Below the pieces are notes generated by a model. The model was not told the DNA's origin and did not search any database. It saw only the letters and a list, made by a program, of their open reading frames with translations. 64,000 nt of DNA from assembly GCF_014203235.1 (NCBI RefSeq), contig NZ_JACHIN010000012.1:85111-149110 (forward strand). Reading direction: 5' to 3'. Origin of the DNA: Nonomuraea endophytica. GTDB taxonomy: Bacteria > Actinomycetota > Actinomycetes > Streptosporangiales > Streptosporangiaceae. Made by a program: the position numbers and the translations under genes. Below, piece by piece: positions 34,589 through 42,736 of this stretch (positions within the stretch are counted from its first letter, which is position 1; every line of letters starts with the position of its first letter).

Positions 34589-36049
34589 ATGAGAAACCTT
34601 GTGACGCTGACCTCTGCCGCCGCCGTCCTGGCAGCGAGCCTGGCGCTTCCCGCCCAGGCCGCGACCGCCGCCCCGCAGTGGGCCGCCTGCCCCGCCGGGA
34701 AGGGAGTCGACCCGCGTCAGGAATGCGCCACGCTCAAGGTGCCGATGGACTACAGCGACCCCGGCGGGCCGATGATCTCGCTGGCGATCTCCAGGATCAG
34801 GACCGCCCAGCCGGGTACGCGCCGCGGAGTGCTGCTGATCATCCCGGGCGGGCCCGGCAGCCCCGGCCTGAACCGGCCCAGCGTCCAGGTGGCGAAGCTG
34901 CCGCAGGCGGTGCTCGACCGGTTCGACGTCGTCGGGTTCGACCCGCGCGGCGTGGGCCAGAGCTCGCCGGTCTCGTGCGGGCTTGAGCCTCGTGACCTCG
35001 ATCTGACCAGGCTGAAGCCGTACCCGGACGCCGACGGCGGCATCGCCGCGAACGCGGCCTGGTCGCGCCGGATCGCCGAGGCGTGCGCGCGCAACGGCGG
35101 CCCGCTGATCCGGCACATCAGCACCCGCAACGAGGCCAGGGATATCGACGCCATCCGCCGGGCGCTGGGGGAGAAGAAGCTGTCGTACTGGGGCGTCTCC
35201 TACGGCACCTACGCCGGGGCCGTGTACGCCACGATGTTCCCCGAGCGTACCGACCGGGTGATCCTGGACAGCAACGACGATCCGGACCCGCGCAAGGTGG
35301 CGCGGCAGTGGCTGGCCAACTACGCGGTCGGCGTGGAGGACCGCTTCCCCGACTTCGCCGCCTGGGCCGCCGCCCGCGACGGCGATTACGGGCTGGGCGC
35401 CGACGCCGGGGCGGTCCGGCGTATCTTCCTGGAGCTGGCGGCGCGCCTGGACCGCGAGCCGCTGACCTGGAAGGGCGCCAACCCGCCGCTGCTCACCGGC
35501 AACCTGCTGCGCGAGACGATGCTGAACGTGCTCTACTCCGATGCCGGCTTCCCCGTGCTGGCCGGGCTGATGAAGGCCGCGCGCACCGGCGCCGAACTGC
35601 CCCCGGCGAACACCCCGCCGGAGGCGGCCATGCAGAACACCGCGGCGCACGCCGGGGCCACGATGTGCAACGACGTCGAGTGGCCGGACTCGATCTCCCG
35701 GCACGAGCGGCAGGTCAAGCGCAACCGGGAGGAGTTCCCGCTGACCGCGGGCATGCCGGTCAACCTCGGTCCGTGCGCGTACTGGCCGTACAAGCCGGCC
35801 GAGCGGCCGGTGAAGGTCGGCTCGCGCGGGCCCGCCAACGTGATGCTGATCCAGAACCTGCGCGACCCCTCGACCCCGTACAGCGGGGCGCTGAAGATGC
35901 GCGAGGCCTTCGGGCAGCGCGCCCGCATGGTCAGCGTCGACTCCGGCGGCCACGGCGTCTACCTGGCCAACGGCAACGCCTGCGGCGACCGGGCGGTCAC
36001 CGGCTTCCTGACCGGCGGACACCTGCCGCGCCACGACCAGAGCTGCTAA
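34589..36049 (+). CDS. Secreted alpha/beta hydrolase, tripeptidyl-aminopeptidase-like
   Basis: The 486-residue product has a signal peptide (about 1-27, ending AQA). An oxyanion loop (LLIIPGGPGSPG) and DPRGVGQSSPV match the S33 family. The nucleophile is in GVSYGTYAG (Ser about 208), the Asp in NLRDPSTPYSGA and the His in SGGHGVY. Relatives in actinomycetes release tripeptides from secreted proteins. Its promoter element is shared with the ABC exporter at 46483-49559, suggesting control by the NarL-type regulator at 49658. Confidence 0.88.
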   Translation: MRNLVTLTSAAAVLAASLALPAQAATAAPQWAACPAGKGVDPRQECATLKVPMDYSDPGGPMISLAISRIRTAQPGTRRGVLLIIPGGPGSPGLNRPSVQVAKLPQAVLDRFDVVGFDPRGVGQSSPVSCGLEPRDLDLTRLKPYPDADGGIAANAAWSRRIAEACARNGGPLIRHISTRNEARDIDAIRRALGEKKLSYWGVSYGTYAGAVYATMFPERTDRVILDSNDDPDPRKVARQWLANYAVGVEDRFPDFAAWAAARDGDYGLGADAGAVRRIFLELAARLDREPLTWKGANPPLLTGNLLRETMLNVLYSDAGFPVLAGLMKAARTGAELPPANTPPEAAMQNTAAHAGATMCNDVEWPDSISRHERQVKRNREEFPLTAGMPVNLGPCAYWPYKPAERPVKVGSRGPANVMLIQNLRDPSTPYSGALKMREAFGQRARMVSVDSGGHGVYLANGNACGDRAVTGFLTGGHLPRHDQSC

Positions 36050-36157
36050 GGCCGCTTCCTGACTCAATCCAGGACTTTTCCTCGCTTATCCACGAGAAAG
36101 AGCCGGGTACATCAGCCTGGCGGCGTGTGCCGTACCGGATCGACGGGGGGTGTGGTT

Positions 36158-37771
36158 GTGAGAGTTGTCGTGGACCTCACGCGCTGTCAGGGGTACGGGC
36201 AGTGCGCGTTCATGGCGCCGGACGTGTTCACGATGCACGGCCAGGAGGCGCTCATGTACGACCCCGACCCCGAGGCCGCCCAGCGGGAACGGGTGCTGCA
36301 GGCCGCCGCGGCCTGTCCGGTGCAGGCCATCCACATCGACAGGATGGCCACCCAGCACCGGACCAGGGAGCCGGAGCTGAGCTACGCCACCTCGCACGGC
36401 GACGACGCGTTCAAGCGCGACGGCCACATCGTCATCGTCGGCGCCTCGCTGGCCGGTGGCCGGGCGGCGGGCGTCCTGCGCCGGGACGGGTTCAAGGGCA
36501 GGCTGACGCTGATCGGCGACGAGCTTTACGAGCCTTACGACCGGCCGCCGCTGTCCAAACAGGTGCTGACCGGCACGATCACCGTCGAGCACACCGCGCT
36601 GCCCCACCTGCGCGAGATCGAGGTCGAGTTCCTCTCCGGCACGCCCGCCACCGGCCTGGACCTGGCCGCCAAGCAGGTACGGCTGGCCGACGGCAGGCAG
36701 ATCGACTTCGACAAGGTGCTGATCGCCACCGGTGTGCGGGCCAGGCCGTGGCCGAACGAGCAGGAGGCCGCCCTCGACGGGGTGCACGTGCTGCGTACGC
36801 TGGACGACGCGCACCGGATCAGGGAACGGCTGGCCGCGGGCGTCCGGCGGGTGCTGATCATCGGGGCCGGGTTCACCGGATCGGAGGTCGCCTCGGTCTG
36901 CCGCGACCTCGACCTGGACGTGACCGTCGTGGAGGCGGGCCCGGCCCCGCTCGCCGGCGCGCTCGGCAAGGTCATCGGCGAGGTCGCCGCCCGCATGCAG
37001 CGCGATGCCGGCGTGGACCTGCGCTGCGGGATCAAGGTCGAGGCGCTGGACGGCGACGCCGACGGCCGGGTGCGCGGGGCCAGGCTGTCGGACGGCTCCA
37101 CGGTCGAGGCCGACCTGGTGGTGGTCGCGCTCGGCGCGGTGCGCAACATCGAATGGCTGGCCGGTTCGGGCCTGGCGGCCGGACCCTGGGGAGTGGCCAC
37201 CGACGCCGGCTGCCGCGCCGTCGACATCAACGGGCTGGTCACCGATGACGTGTTCGTCGCCGGTGACGTGGCCCGCTTCCCGCACCCGGTGTACCACTAC
37301 CAGTTCATGGCGCTCGAACACTGGGGCAACGCCGTGGCCCAGGCCGAGATCGCCGCCCACAACATGCTCAGCGACCAGGCGCACCGCTGGCCGCACCTGT
37401 CGCTGCCGGTGTTCTGGTCCAACCAGTTCGGCGTCAACATCAAGTCCGTCGGCGTGCCGACCATCGCCGACGAACTCGTCATCGCGCAGGGCTCCGTGGA
37501 GGAGCGCCGCTTCGTCGCCGTGTACGGCTACCGCGGCAGGATCACCGCAGCCGTCACCTTCGACCAGGCGATGTGGCTGGACTTCTACCGTGACCTCATC
37601 CAGCGGGCGGCGCCGTTCCCGCCCGACTTCCAGATGGTCGGCAGGCCGGACGAACTGCTGGCCGTACCCGCTGAAGGACCCCCGCGACTGACGCCCGCCG
37701 AGGGCGCGACCGTGGTGGTGACCGGCCACGACCCGGCCGAGCGGCGCGTCACGCTCGTCCGGCACCAGTAA
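36158..37771 (+). CDS. Ferredoxin fused to FAD/NAD(P)H ferredoxin reductase
   Basis: The product is 537 residues. Residues 1-60 are a 3Fe-4S-type ferredoxin (C10, C16 in CQGYGQC, and C53 in ACPVQAI). Residues about 95-500 are a pyridine-nucleotide reductase with FAD motif IVIVGASLAGG and NAD(P) motif VLIIGAGFTGSEVA. The fusion supplies electrons to a P450, and the next gene, 24 bases on, is a P450. GTG 36158 follows GGGGGG at 7 bases. Self-contained ferredoxin-reductase fusions paired with one P450 are a neat single-substrate unit. Confidence 0.9.
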   Translation: MRVVVDLTRCQGYGQCAFMAPDVFTMHGQEALMYDPDPEAAQRERVLQAAAACPVQAIHIDRMATQHRTREPELSYATSHGDDAFKRDGHIVIVGASLAGGRAAGVLRRDGFKGRLTLIGDELYEPYDRPPLSKQVLTGTITVEHTALPHLREIEVEFLSGTPATGLDLAAKQVRLADGRQIDFDKVLIATGVRARPWPNEQEAALDGVHVLRTLDDAHRIRERLAAGVRRVLIIGAGFTGSEVASVCRDLDLDVTVVEAGPAPLAGALGKVIGEVAARMQRDAGVDLRCGIKVEALDGDADGRVRGARLSDGSTVEADLVVVALGAVRNIEWLAGSGLAAGPWGVATDAGCRAVDINGLVTDDVFVAGDVARFPHPVYHYQFMALEHWGNAVAQAEIAAHNMLSDQAHRWPHLSLPVFWSNQFGVNIKSVGVPTIADELVIAQGSVEERRFVAVYGYRGRITAAVTFDQAMWLDFYRDLIQRAAPFPPDFQMVGRPDELLAVPAEGPPRLTPAEGATVVVTGHDPAERRVTLVRHQ

Positions 37772-37795
37772 CGACGACCAGACGGGGGCACATCC

Positions 37796-39016
37796 GTGGA
37801 GCCGGCACGCATCTACGACCAGATCCATGAGTTCGACAACAGGGCGGACCCGTACACGCTGTACGCCGAGCTCCGCCAGACGCCCGTGGTGAGGCTGGAT
37901 GACGGCGCCTACGTCGTCAACACCTACGAGCACATCGTCGCGCTGCTGCACGACCCGCGCGTCAGCTCGGACAGCCGGAACCTGGCCCACCCGCCGGCCA
38001 CCGAACAGCTGCCGCCCTCGTTCATCCGCGTCGACCCGCCCGAGCACGACCGGCTCAGAGGGCTGACGATGCGCCACTTCGGCCCGCCGCACTCCCCGCT
38101 CGTGGTCGAGAGCATGCGCGGCGAACTGCACGAGCTCGTCAAGGACCTGATCGACGGCATCGCCGGCAGGAACCAGGCCGACATCGTCGACGACGTCGCC
38201 TACCCGTTCCCCGTCACGGTCATCTGCCGCCTGCTCGGCGTCCCGCGCGAGGACGAGTCCCGCTTCCACGTCTGGGCCGACGAGATCGTCGAAACCCTCG
38301 GTCCCGGCGAGGGCAGCGTGGAGGAACGGACCCGCCGCCGCCAGTCAGCCGGGCTCGCGCTGGCGGGCTACCTGGGCGAACTCGCCCAGTCCCGCCGCGA
38401 GAACCCGCGCCACGACCTGCTGTCCGGGCTCGTCACCTACCACGGCCCCGAAGGGTCCATGTCGGAGACCGAGGTCATGACGACCGCGGTCCTGCTGTTG
38501 ATCGCCGGGCACGAGACCACGGTCAACCTGATCACCAACGGCATGCTGACCCTCCTGCGCAACCCCGGCATGCTCGAACGGCTGCGCGAAGAGCCCGACC
38601 TGGTCATCGGCGCCGTCGAGGAACTGCTGCGCTTCGAGCCGCCCGTGCACTTCCTGCCCCAGCGCGTGGCCCTCGACGACATCACGGTCGCCGACGTCAC
38701 CATCCCCAGGGGATCGAGCATCATCCTCGCCCTCGCCTCGGGCAGCCGCGACCCCGCGCACGTGCACGACCCCGACCGCTTCGACCCGGACCGCCCCTAC
38801 ATCCAGCACCTCGGGTTCGGCGGCGGCATCCACAACTGCTTCGGCGCCCCACTGGCGCGCCTGGAAGCCCAGATCGCCCTCCGCCAGCTCGCCAAACGCC
38901 TGGTGAACCCCCGCCTGGTGACCGACCCACCCCCATACCGCCCCAGCTCAACCCTGCGCGGGCCACGCCACCTGGTCATCGCCTACGACGACGTCCTGCC
39001 GTACCAGGGAGACTGA
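37796..39016 (+). CDS. Cytochrome P450
   Basis: The 406-residue product has all the P450 landmarks: I-helix AGHETT, K-helix EELLRF, and heme loop FGGGIHNCFGAPLAR with the axial Cys. The length is normal for soluble bacterial class I P450s. It is translated 24 bases after the ferredoxin-reductase fusion, which is its obvious redox partner. The substrate is unknown. A hairpin terminator lies 200 bases downstream. Confidence 0.94.
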   Translation: MEPARIYDQIHEFDNRADPYTLYAELRQTPVVRLDDGAYVVNTYEHIVALLHDPRVSSDSRNLAHPPATEQLPPSFIRVDPPEHDRLRGLTMRHFGPPHSPLVVESMRGELHELVKDLIDGIAGRNQADIVDDVAYPFPVTVICRLLGVPREDESRFHVWADEIVETLGPGEGSVEERTRRRQSAGLALAGYLGELAQSRRENPRHDLLSGLVTYHGPEGSMSETEVMTTAVLLLIAGHETTVNLITNGMLTLLRNPGMLERLREEPDLVIGAVEELLRFEPPVHFLPQRVALDDITVADVTIPRGSSIILALASGSRDPAHVHDPDRFDPDRPYIQHLGFGGGIHNCFGAPLARLEAQIALRQLAKRLVNPRLVTDPPPYRPSSTLRGPRHLVIAYDDVLPYQGD

Positions 39017-39213
39017 CCTTTCTCACCAGTCGTACTCCCACCTGTAGCTGTACCAGTGGCCCTTCAGGTGGCTGCCGCCGTCATTGGCACCTCTTATCAA
39101 GGCTGGGGCTTTTGACGAAGAACGGCTGAGGCCGCTGAGAAGACGACCAGGAACGGTAATCCGGGCGGCTTGTTGATCACGGGGTCGCCCTATCGAGGGG
39201 GTGTGGGTCCGGG
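39017..39213. other. Intergenic region, possible gene-end relic
   Basis: No complete gene is visible. On the minus strand a short frame ends with GGSHLKGHWYSYRWEYDW, which looks like a genuine protein C-terminus, but nothing upstream supports a gene. The base composition is lower in GC than the surroundings. It may be debris of a past rearrangement. Confidence 0.3.
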
Positions 39214-39240
39214 CGCGGCTGACCTTTTGGATCAGCCGCG
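39214..39240. terminator. Hairpin terminator
   Basis: CGCGGCTGA (39214-39222) pairs with TCAGCCGCG (39232-39240) over a 9-base loop between the P450 gene and the convergent cupin gene. Confidence 0.75.
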
Positions 39241-39255
39241 CGAACGCGGGGGAGG

Positions 39256-39669
39256 TCAGGATGGGCGCGGGGCGCGGCGGGACCGGCGTTGGGCGAGTTC
39301 TTCCTCGTCCACCAGCGTGAGCATCGGCTTGCCGGGCTCGCACAGCATCGTGACGGTGAAGCGCACCCGGACGTCGTCGCGGTTGTTGCCGTCCTGGTAG
39401 TGGATGACGTCGCCGCCCGGCTCCCAGAAGGCCTCGCCGGCGTGTACGACCCGCTCCGGCTCGCCCTCGATCTCCAGCAGCATCTCGCCCTCCAGCACCA
39501 GGCCGAACGCGGGTCCTGAGTGGCGGTGCGGCGGCGTCCCGGGGTCGCCGGGCGGGTATTCGATCACTACCGTCATCGCGTGCGCGTCCGGCGGGATGAA
39601 CGGCGGCTTGGCCTCCTGCAGCATGGTGAGGGCCGACTGCCAGGCGGTCGATCTCGGCTTGGATTCCAT
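39256..39669 (-). CDS. Cupin-domain protein
   Basis: The 137-residue product is a single cupin barrel. Metal-site motif 1 is seen in PPHRHSGPAFGLVLEGE and a motif 2-like segment in HAGEAFWEPGGDVIHY. It is encoded 22 bases after the SDR gene on the same strand, so they form a two-gene operon. Small cupins like this bind metals and may detoxify or isomerise small molecules; the role is unknown. Confidence 0.85.
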   Translation of the reverse strand: MESKPRSTAWQSALTMLQEAKPPFIPPDAHAMTVVIEYPPGDPGTPPHRHSGPAFGLVLEGEMLLEIEGEPERVVHAGEAFWEPGGDVIHYQDGNNRDDVRVRFTVTMLCEPGKPMLTLVDEEELAQRRSRRAPRPS

Positions 39670-39691
39670 CTCGCGGTCACCTTTCCTGCGA

Positions 39692-40438
39692 CTACTTGTT
39701 GGTAGCGAGCCAATCGCGGTACGTGATCGTGCCCAGCGTGGCCCCCTCGTCGGGCACCAGCGTCCGCTCGCCGGGCACGCTGCCGAAGTACTGCGCCCGC
39801 GGGTCGGTGACCACCTCGCGGGGGTCGTCCCAGGCGTCCAGCGCCTTACGGAAGAACTCGTCCATCTGGTAGCGCGTGGGCCCGGCGACCTCGGTCCGGC
39901 CGTTCAGCGGCGCGCCCACCGCGGCCCTGCCCACCGCCTGCGCCACCTCTTCAGCCGCGATGGGCTGGAACTGCACCGGCGCGATCCGTACCTTGCCGTC
40001 CTCGGTGGCGGTGTCGGCGATGTTCCGGACGAACTCGAAGAACTGTGTCGCGTGCACCAGCGAGAACGGGATCCCGGACTTCTCGATCAACTGCTCCTGA
40101 GCGATCTTCGCAGCGAAGTACCCGTTGTCCGGCATCCGCTCGGTGCCCACCACCGAGAGCGCGACGTGGTGGCCGACGCCGGCCGCCGCCTCGGCCGCCA
40201 GCAGGTTCCCGGTGGAGGTCTCGAAGAACTCCATCACCTTGGCGGGCTCGAAGGACGGCGAGTTCGACACGTCGACCACCACCTGCGCGCCCGCCAGCAC
40301 CTCGGCCAGCCCTTCCCCGGTGAGCGTGTTGACACCGGTGTTCGGCGAGGCCGCCACCGCCTCGTGACCGTGCTCGCCCAGCTTGGTCACGACCTTCGAG
40401 CCGATCAGTCCGGTACCACCGATGACCACGACCTTCAT
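39692..40438 (-). CDS. NAD(P)H-binding atypical SDR
   Basis: The 248-residue product starts MKVVVIGGTGLIGSKVV, the Rossmann motif, and contains the NmrA-like pattern VALSVVGTERMPDNGYFAAK, with Tyr and Lys positioned like SDR catalytic residues. It precedes and is probably cotranscribed with the cupin gene. ATG 40438 is used (GTG one codon earlier is possible). Function unknown. Confidence 0.85.
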   Translation of the reverse strand: MKVVVIGGTGLIGSKVVTKLGEHGHEAVAASPNTGVNTLTGEGLAEVLAGAQVVVDVSNSPSFEPAKVMEFFETSTGNLLAAEAAAGVGHHVALSVVGTERMPDNGYFAAKIAQEQLIEKSGIPFSLVHATQFFEFVRNIADTATEDGKVRIAPVQFQPIAAEEVAQAVGRAAVGAPLNGRTEVAGPTRYQMDEFFRKALDAWDDPREVVTDPRAQYFGSVPGERTLVPDEGATLGTITYRDWLATNK

Positions 40439-40554
40439 CACAAGCCCCCTCGCGTGTACGCCGGGGCACCTCGTGTGTCACCCGGTCGCCAGCTAAGACA
40501 GGCAGCCCCCCGGGCTTGTGACAACGTCGCAGAAATTCCTCGCGCGGGACGGCA

Positions 40555-41775
40555 TCACTGGGAGACGCTGGTGGCGCTGCGGCGCGGCCCGGCGTACCGC
40601 CAGAGGAAGTTGAGCAGCACGCTGGCGCGGTTGCGGCCGCCCAGCAGGTACGCCAGGTGCACGAAGATCCACACCAGCCAGGCGGGGAGCCCGTGCATGG
40701 TCAGCCCGTTGGGGAGTTGCAGCACGGCCTGGGCCTTGCCCACGGTGGCCATGATCCCCGGGTCGTCGTAGGAGAACGGCCGCGCCGGCTCGCCCCGCAT
40801 GGCCGCGGCGATCTGCCTGCCGACGTGTGCGCCCATCTGGATCGCGGGCTGGGCGAGCTGTGGCTGGGACGTGGGCGGTCCGGAAAGGTCGCCGGCCACG
40901 AAGATCTCCGGGTGCTCCGGCACGTTCAGCGCCTCGGTGAGTGAGACCCGGCCGCCGCTGCCCTGCGGCAGGCCCCAGTCGGCGACCTGCGTGGGCGCGG
41001 TCACGCCGAGCGCCCACACGGTCAGGTCGCTCGGCAGCCGCGTGCCGTCGTTCAGCACCACGGCGTCCGGCTCCACGGCCGCGACCGTGCATCCCAGTCG
41101 CAGCTTCACCCCGCGTTTGCGCAGCGCCGCCGCGGCCGCGTTCCGCAGCCGGGCCTTGTACGGCGAAAGCACGTAGTCGAACCGCTCCACCAGCGTCACG
41201 CTGGTCTGTCCCGGCTTGATCTCGGGATGCGTCAACGGCAGGGTACGGCGGCGCAGTTCCGCCAGCGTGCCCGCCATCTCCACCCCGGTCGCGCCCGCCC
41301 CCACCACCACGACGTGCGTGCTCTTGCGGCGGCCGAGCGCCGTGTCCTCCAGGAGGCGCCCGAGCCGGTCGCGCAGCGCGGCCGCGTCGCGCAGCGAGTA
41401 GATGGGCAGCGCGTTCTCGCGGGCCCCGTCGATGCCGAGCCAGTTGGTGGTCACGCCGGTGGCCAGCACGAGATAGTCGTAGTCCAGGCCGCTGCCGTCC
41501 TCGAACTCCACCCGCCGCTCGTCCGGCAGCACCTTGGTCAGGGCGGCCTGACGGGTCCGGACATTTGGCCACTTGGCGGCGAAGGTGCGGATCGGGTAGG
41601 TCACGTCGGACGCGCCCAGCCCGGCCGTGGCGACCTGGTAGAGAAGAGGCTGGAAGGTCGAGTACGGGTTGCGATCGACCAGCGTCACCAACGCCCCCGT
41701 CTTGGCCAGCGTCTTCGTGGCGCCCAACCCGGCGAACCCGGCCCCCACGACCACGACCCTCGGTCTCTGCGGCAT
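40555..41775 (-). CDS. Type II NADH dehydrogenase-like FAD oxidoreductase
   Basis: The 406-residue product has FAD motif VVVVGAGFAGLGAT at the start and NAD(P) motif VVVVGAGATGVEMAG in the middle. The AGD segment (IFVAGDLSG) and a C-terminal hydrophobic/basic patch (LVWIFVHLAYLLGGRNR) are typical of membrane-associated NDH-2. These enzymes pass electrons from NADH to quinone without pumping protons. AAAGGA lies close upstream of the paired ATGs (41778/41775). Confidence 0.9.
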   Translation of the reverse strand: MPQRPRVVVVGAGFAGLGATKTLAKTGALVTLVDRNPYSTFQPLLYQVATAGLGASDVTYPIRTFAAKWPNVRTRQAALTKVLPDERRVEFEDGSGLDYDYLVLATGVTTNWLGIDGARENALPIYSLRDAAALRDRLGRLLEDTALGRRKSTHVVVVGAGATGVEMAGTLAELRRRTLPLTHPEIKPGQTSVTLVERFDYVLSPYKARLRNAAAAALRKRGVKLRLGCTVAAVEPDAVVLNDGTRLPSDLTVWALGVTAPTQVADWGLPQGSGGRVSLTEALNVPEHPEIFVAGDLSGPPTSQPQLAQPAIQMGAHVGRQIAAAMRGEPARPFSYDDPGIMATVGKAQAVLQLPNGLTMHGLPAWLVWIFVHLAYLLGGRNRASVLLNFLWRYAGPRRSATSVSQ

Positions 41776-41859
41776 CATCCCGTCCTTTCCCTGGCGATTA
41801 TGAGCGGCAGCCCGATTGTCGGTGTTGGTCACCCCTCTTGGACAGGGCACAGGGTTGGG

Positions 41860-42204
41860 TCAGGAGGCCAGGATCCGGGCCTTCTCCGCGGCGAACTCCT
41901 CCTCGGTGAGCAGCCCGTCCGCCTTCATCTGGCCGAGCTCCCGAAGCAACCGCATCCGTTCCGCCGGGTCCGTGGAGGGCGCCTGCGGCTGGGCTTGCGC
42001 CGCGCGATCCGCTTGGGCTTGGGCGGTGGCGCGGTCCACCATCGACTGCTGCTGGGCGGCGGCCGCCGCCTCCTGCTCCTCCATGCGCCTGGCCTGCCTG
42101 CGCTGGATGCCGCCGCTCACCGCGGTCGCCGTACCGGTGATCACCGCGGTACGCGCCATCGCGCCGATGAGACCGGGCCTGCCCACCCGGCGTCGCAGCA
42201 TCAT
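41860..42204 (-). CDS. SHOCT-domain protein
   Basis: The 114-residue product has an Ala/Gln-rich middle and a C-terminal SHOCT module (RMRLLRELGQMKADGLLTEE, EFAAEKARIL). SHOCT domains are short oligomerisation helices. Its start overlaps the stop of the DUF6325-like gene (ATGA), a common pairing in actinobacteria. It may act in membrane-associated oligomers. Confidence 0.85.
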   Translation of the reverse strand: MMLRRRVGRPGLIGAMARTAVITGTATAVSGGIQRRQARRMEEQEAAAAAQQQSMVDRATAQAQADRAAQAQPQAPSTDPAERMRLLRELGQMKADGLLTEEEFAAEKARILAS

Positions 42205-42644
42205 CGCTCATCCTCCAGAGCCGCGAGGGCGTCCAGGACGACCTGCCGGGGAATGCGCTCCAGTGTCGAGACCCGGCTGCTGGAGGCCCGGAGGGCGGCG
42301 CCGAGCTGCGCGGCCCACGTGTTCTCCCAGACGACGACGAGCGCGGCCGTACCGGGATCGAGGGCGTCGCCCAGCAGTCGCAGGTCCTCGTCGTTGAGGA
42401 GGTCGAGCTCCTCGTCGGCGAGGCCCGCGTATTCGGCCGCGACGTCGGTGTCGGCGACCTCGGCCGCCGACACGGTCCCGTCGGCCGACTTGCGGACGAA
42501 GCTGAGATCGACGACCCGGACGGTGCCCTTGTCCTGGATCTCCCGGATCGCGGACACCACGCCCGGGTCGAAGCGTTCCCCGCCGAACGTGATGACGGCG
42601 ACATCCACCGGTCCCACCGACTCGGCCTTCATGACCGTGGCCAT
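42201..42644 (-). CDS. DUF6325/DUF1269-like small protein
   Basis: The 147-residue product begins MATVMKAESVGPVDVAVITF and contains DLSFVRKSADGTVSAAEVAD and VVVWENTWAA, as in DUF6325-type proteins paired with SHOCT genes. ATG 42644 has GAGGAGGG just upstream. Longer frames are rejected as unsupported. The protein is acidic and soluble; its function is unknown. Confidence 0.78.
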   Translation of the reverse strand: MATVMKAESVGPVDVAVITFGGERFDPGVVSAIREIQDKGTVRVVDLSFVRKSADGTVSAAEVADTDVAAEYAGLADEELDLLNDEDLRLLGDALDPGTAALVVVWENTWAAQLGAALRASSSRVSTLERIPRQVVLDALAALEDER

Positions 42645-42736
42645 CAGCCCTCCTCTGCCGACGAATTCTGCGATCGACTCCTCCCCGTATGGCTCTCTTG
42701 CGGAACCCGTGCGGGAGGCAAACGTTCGCCATGGAG

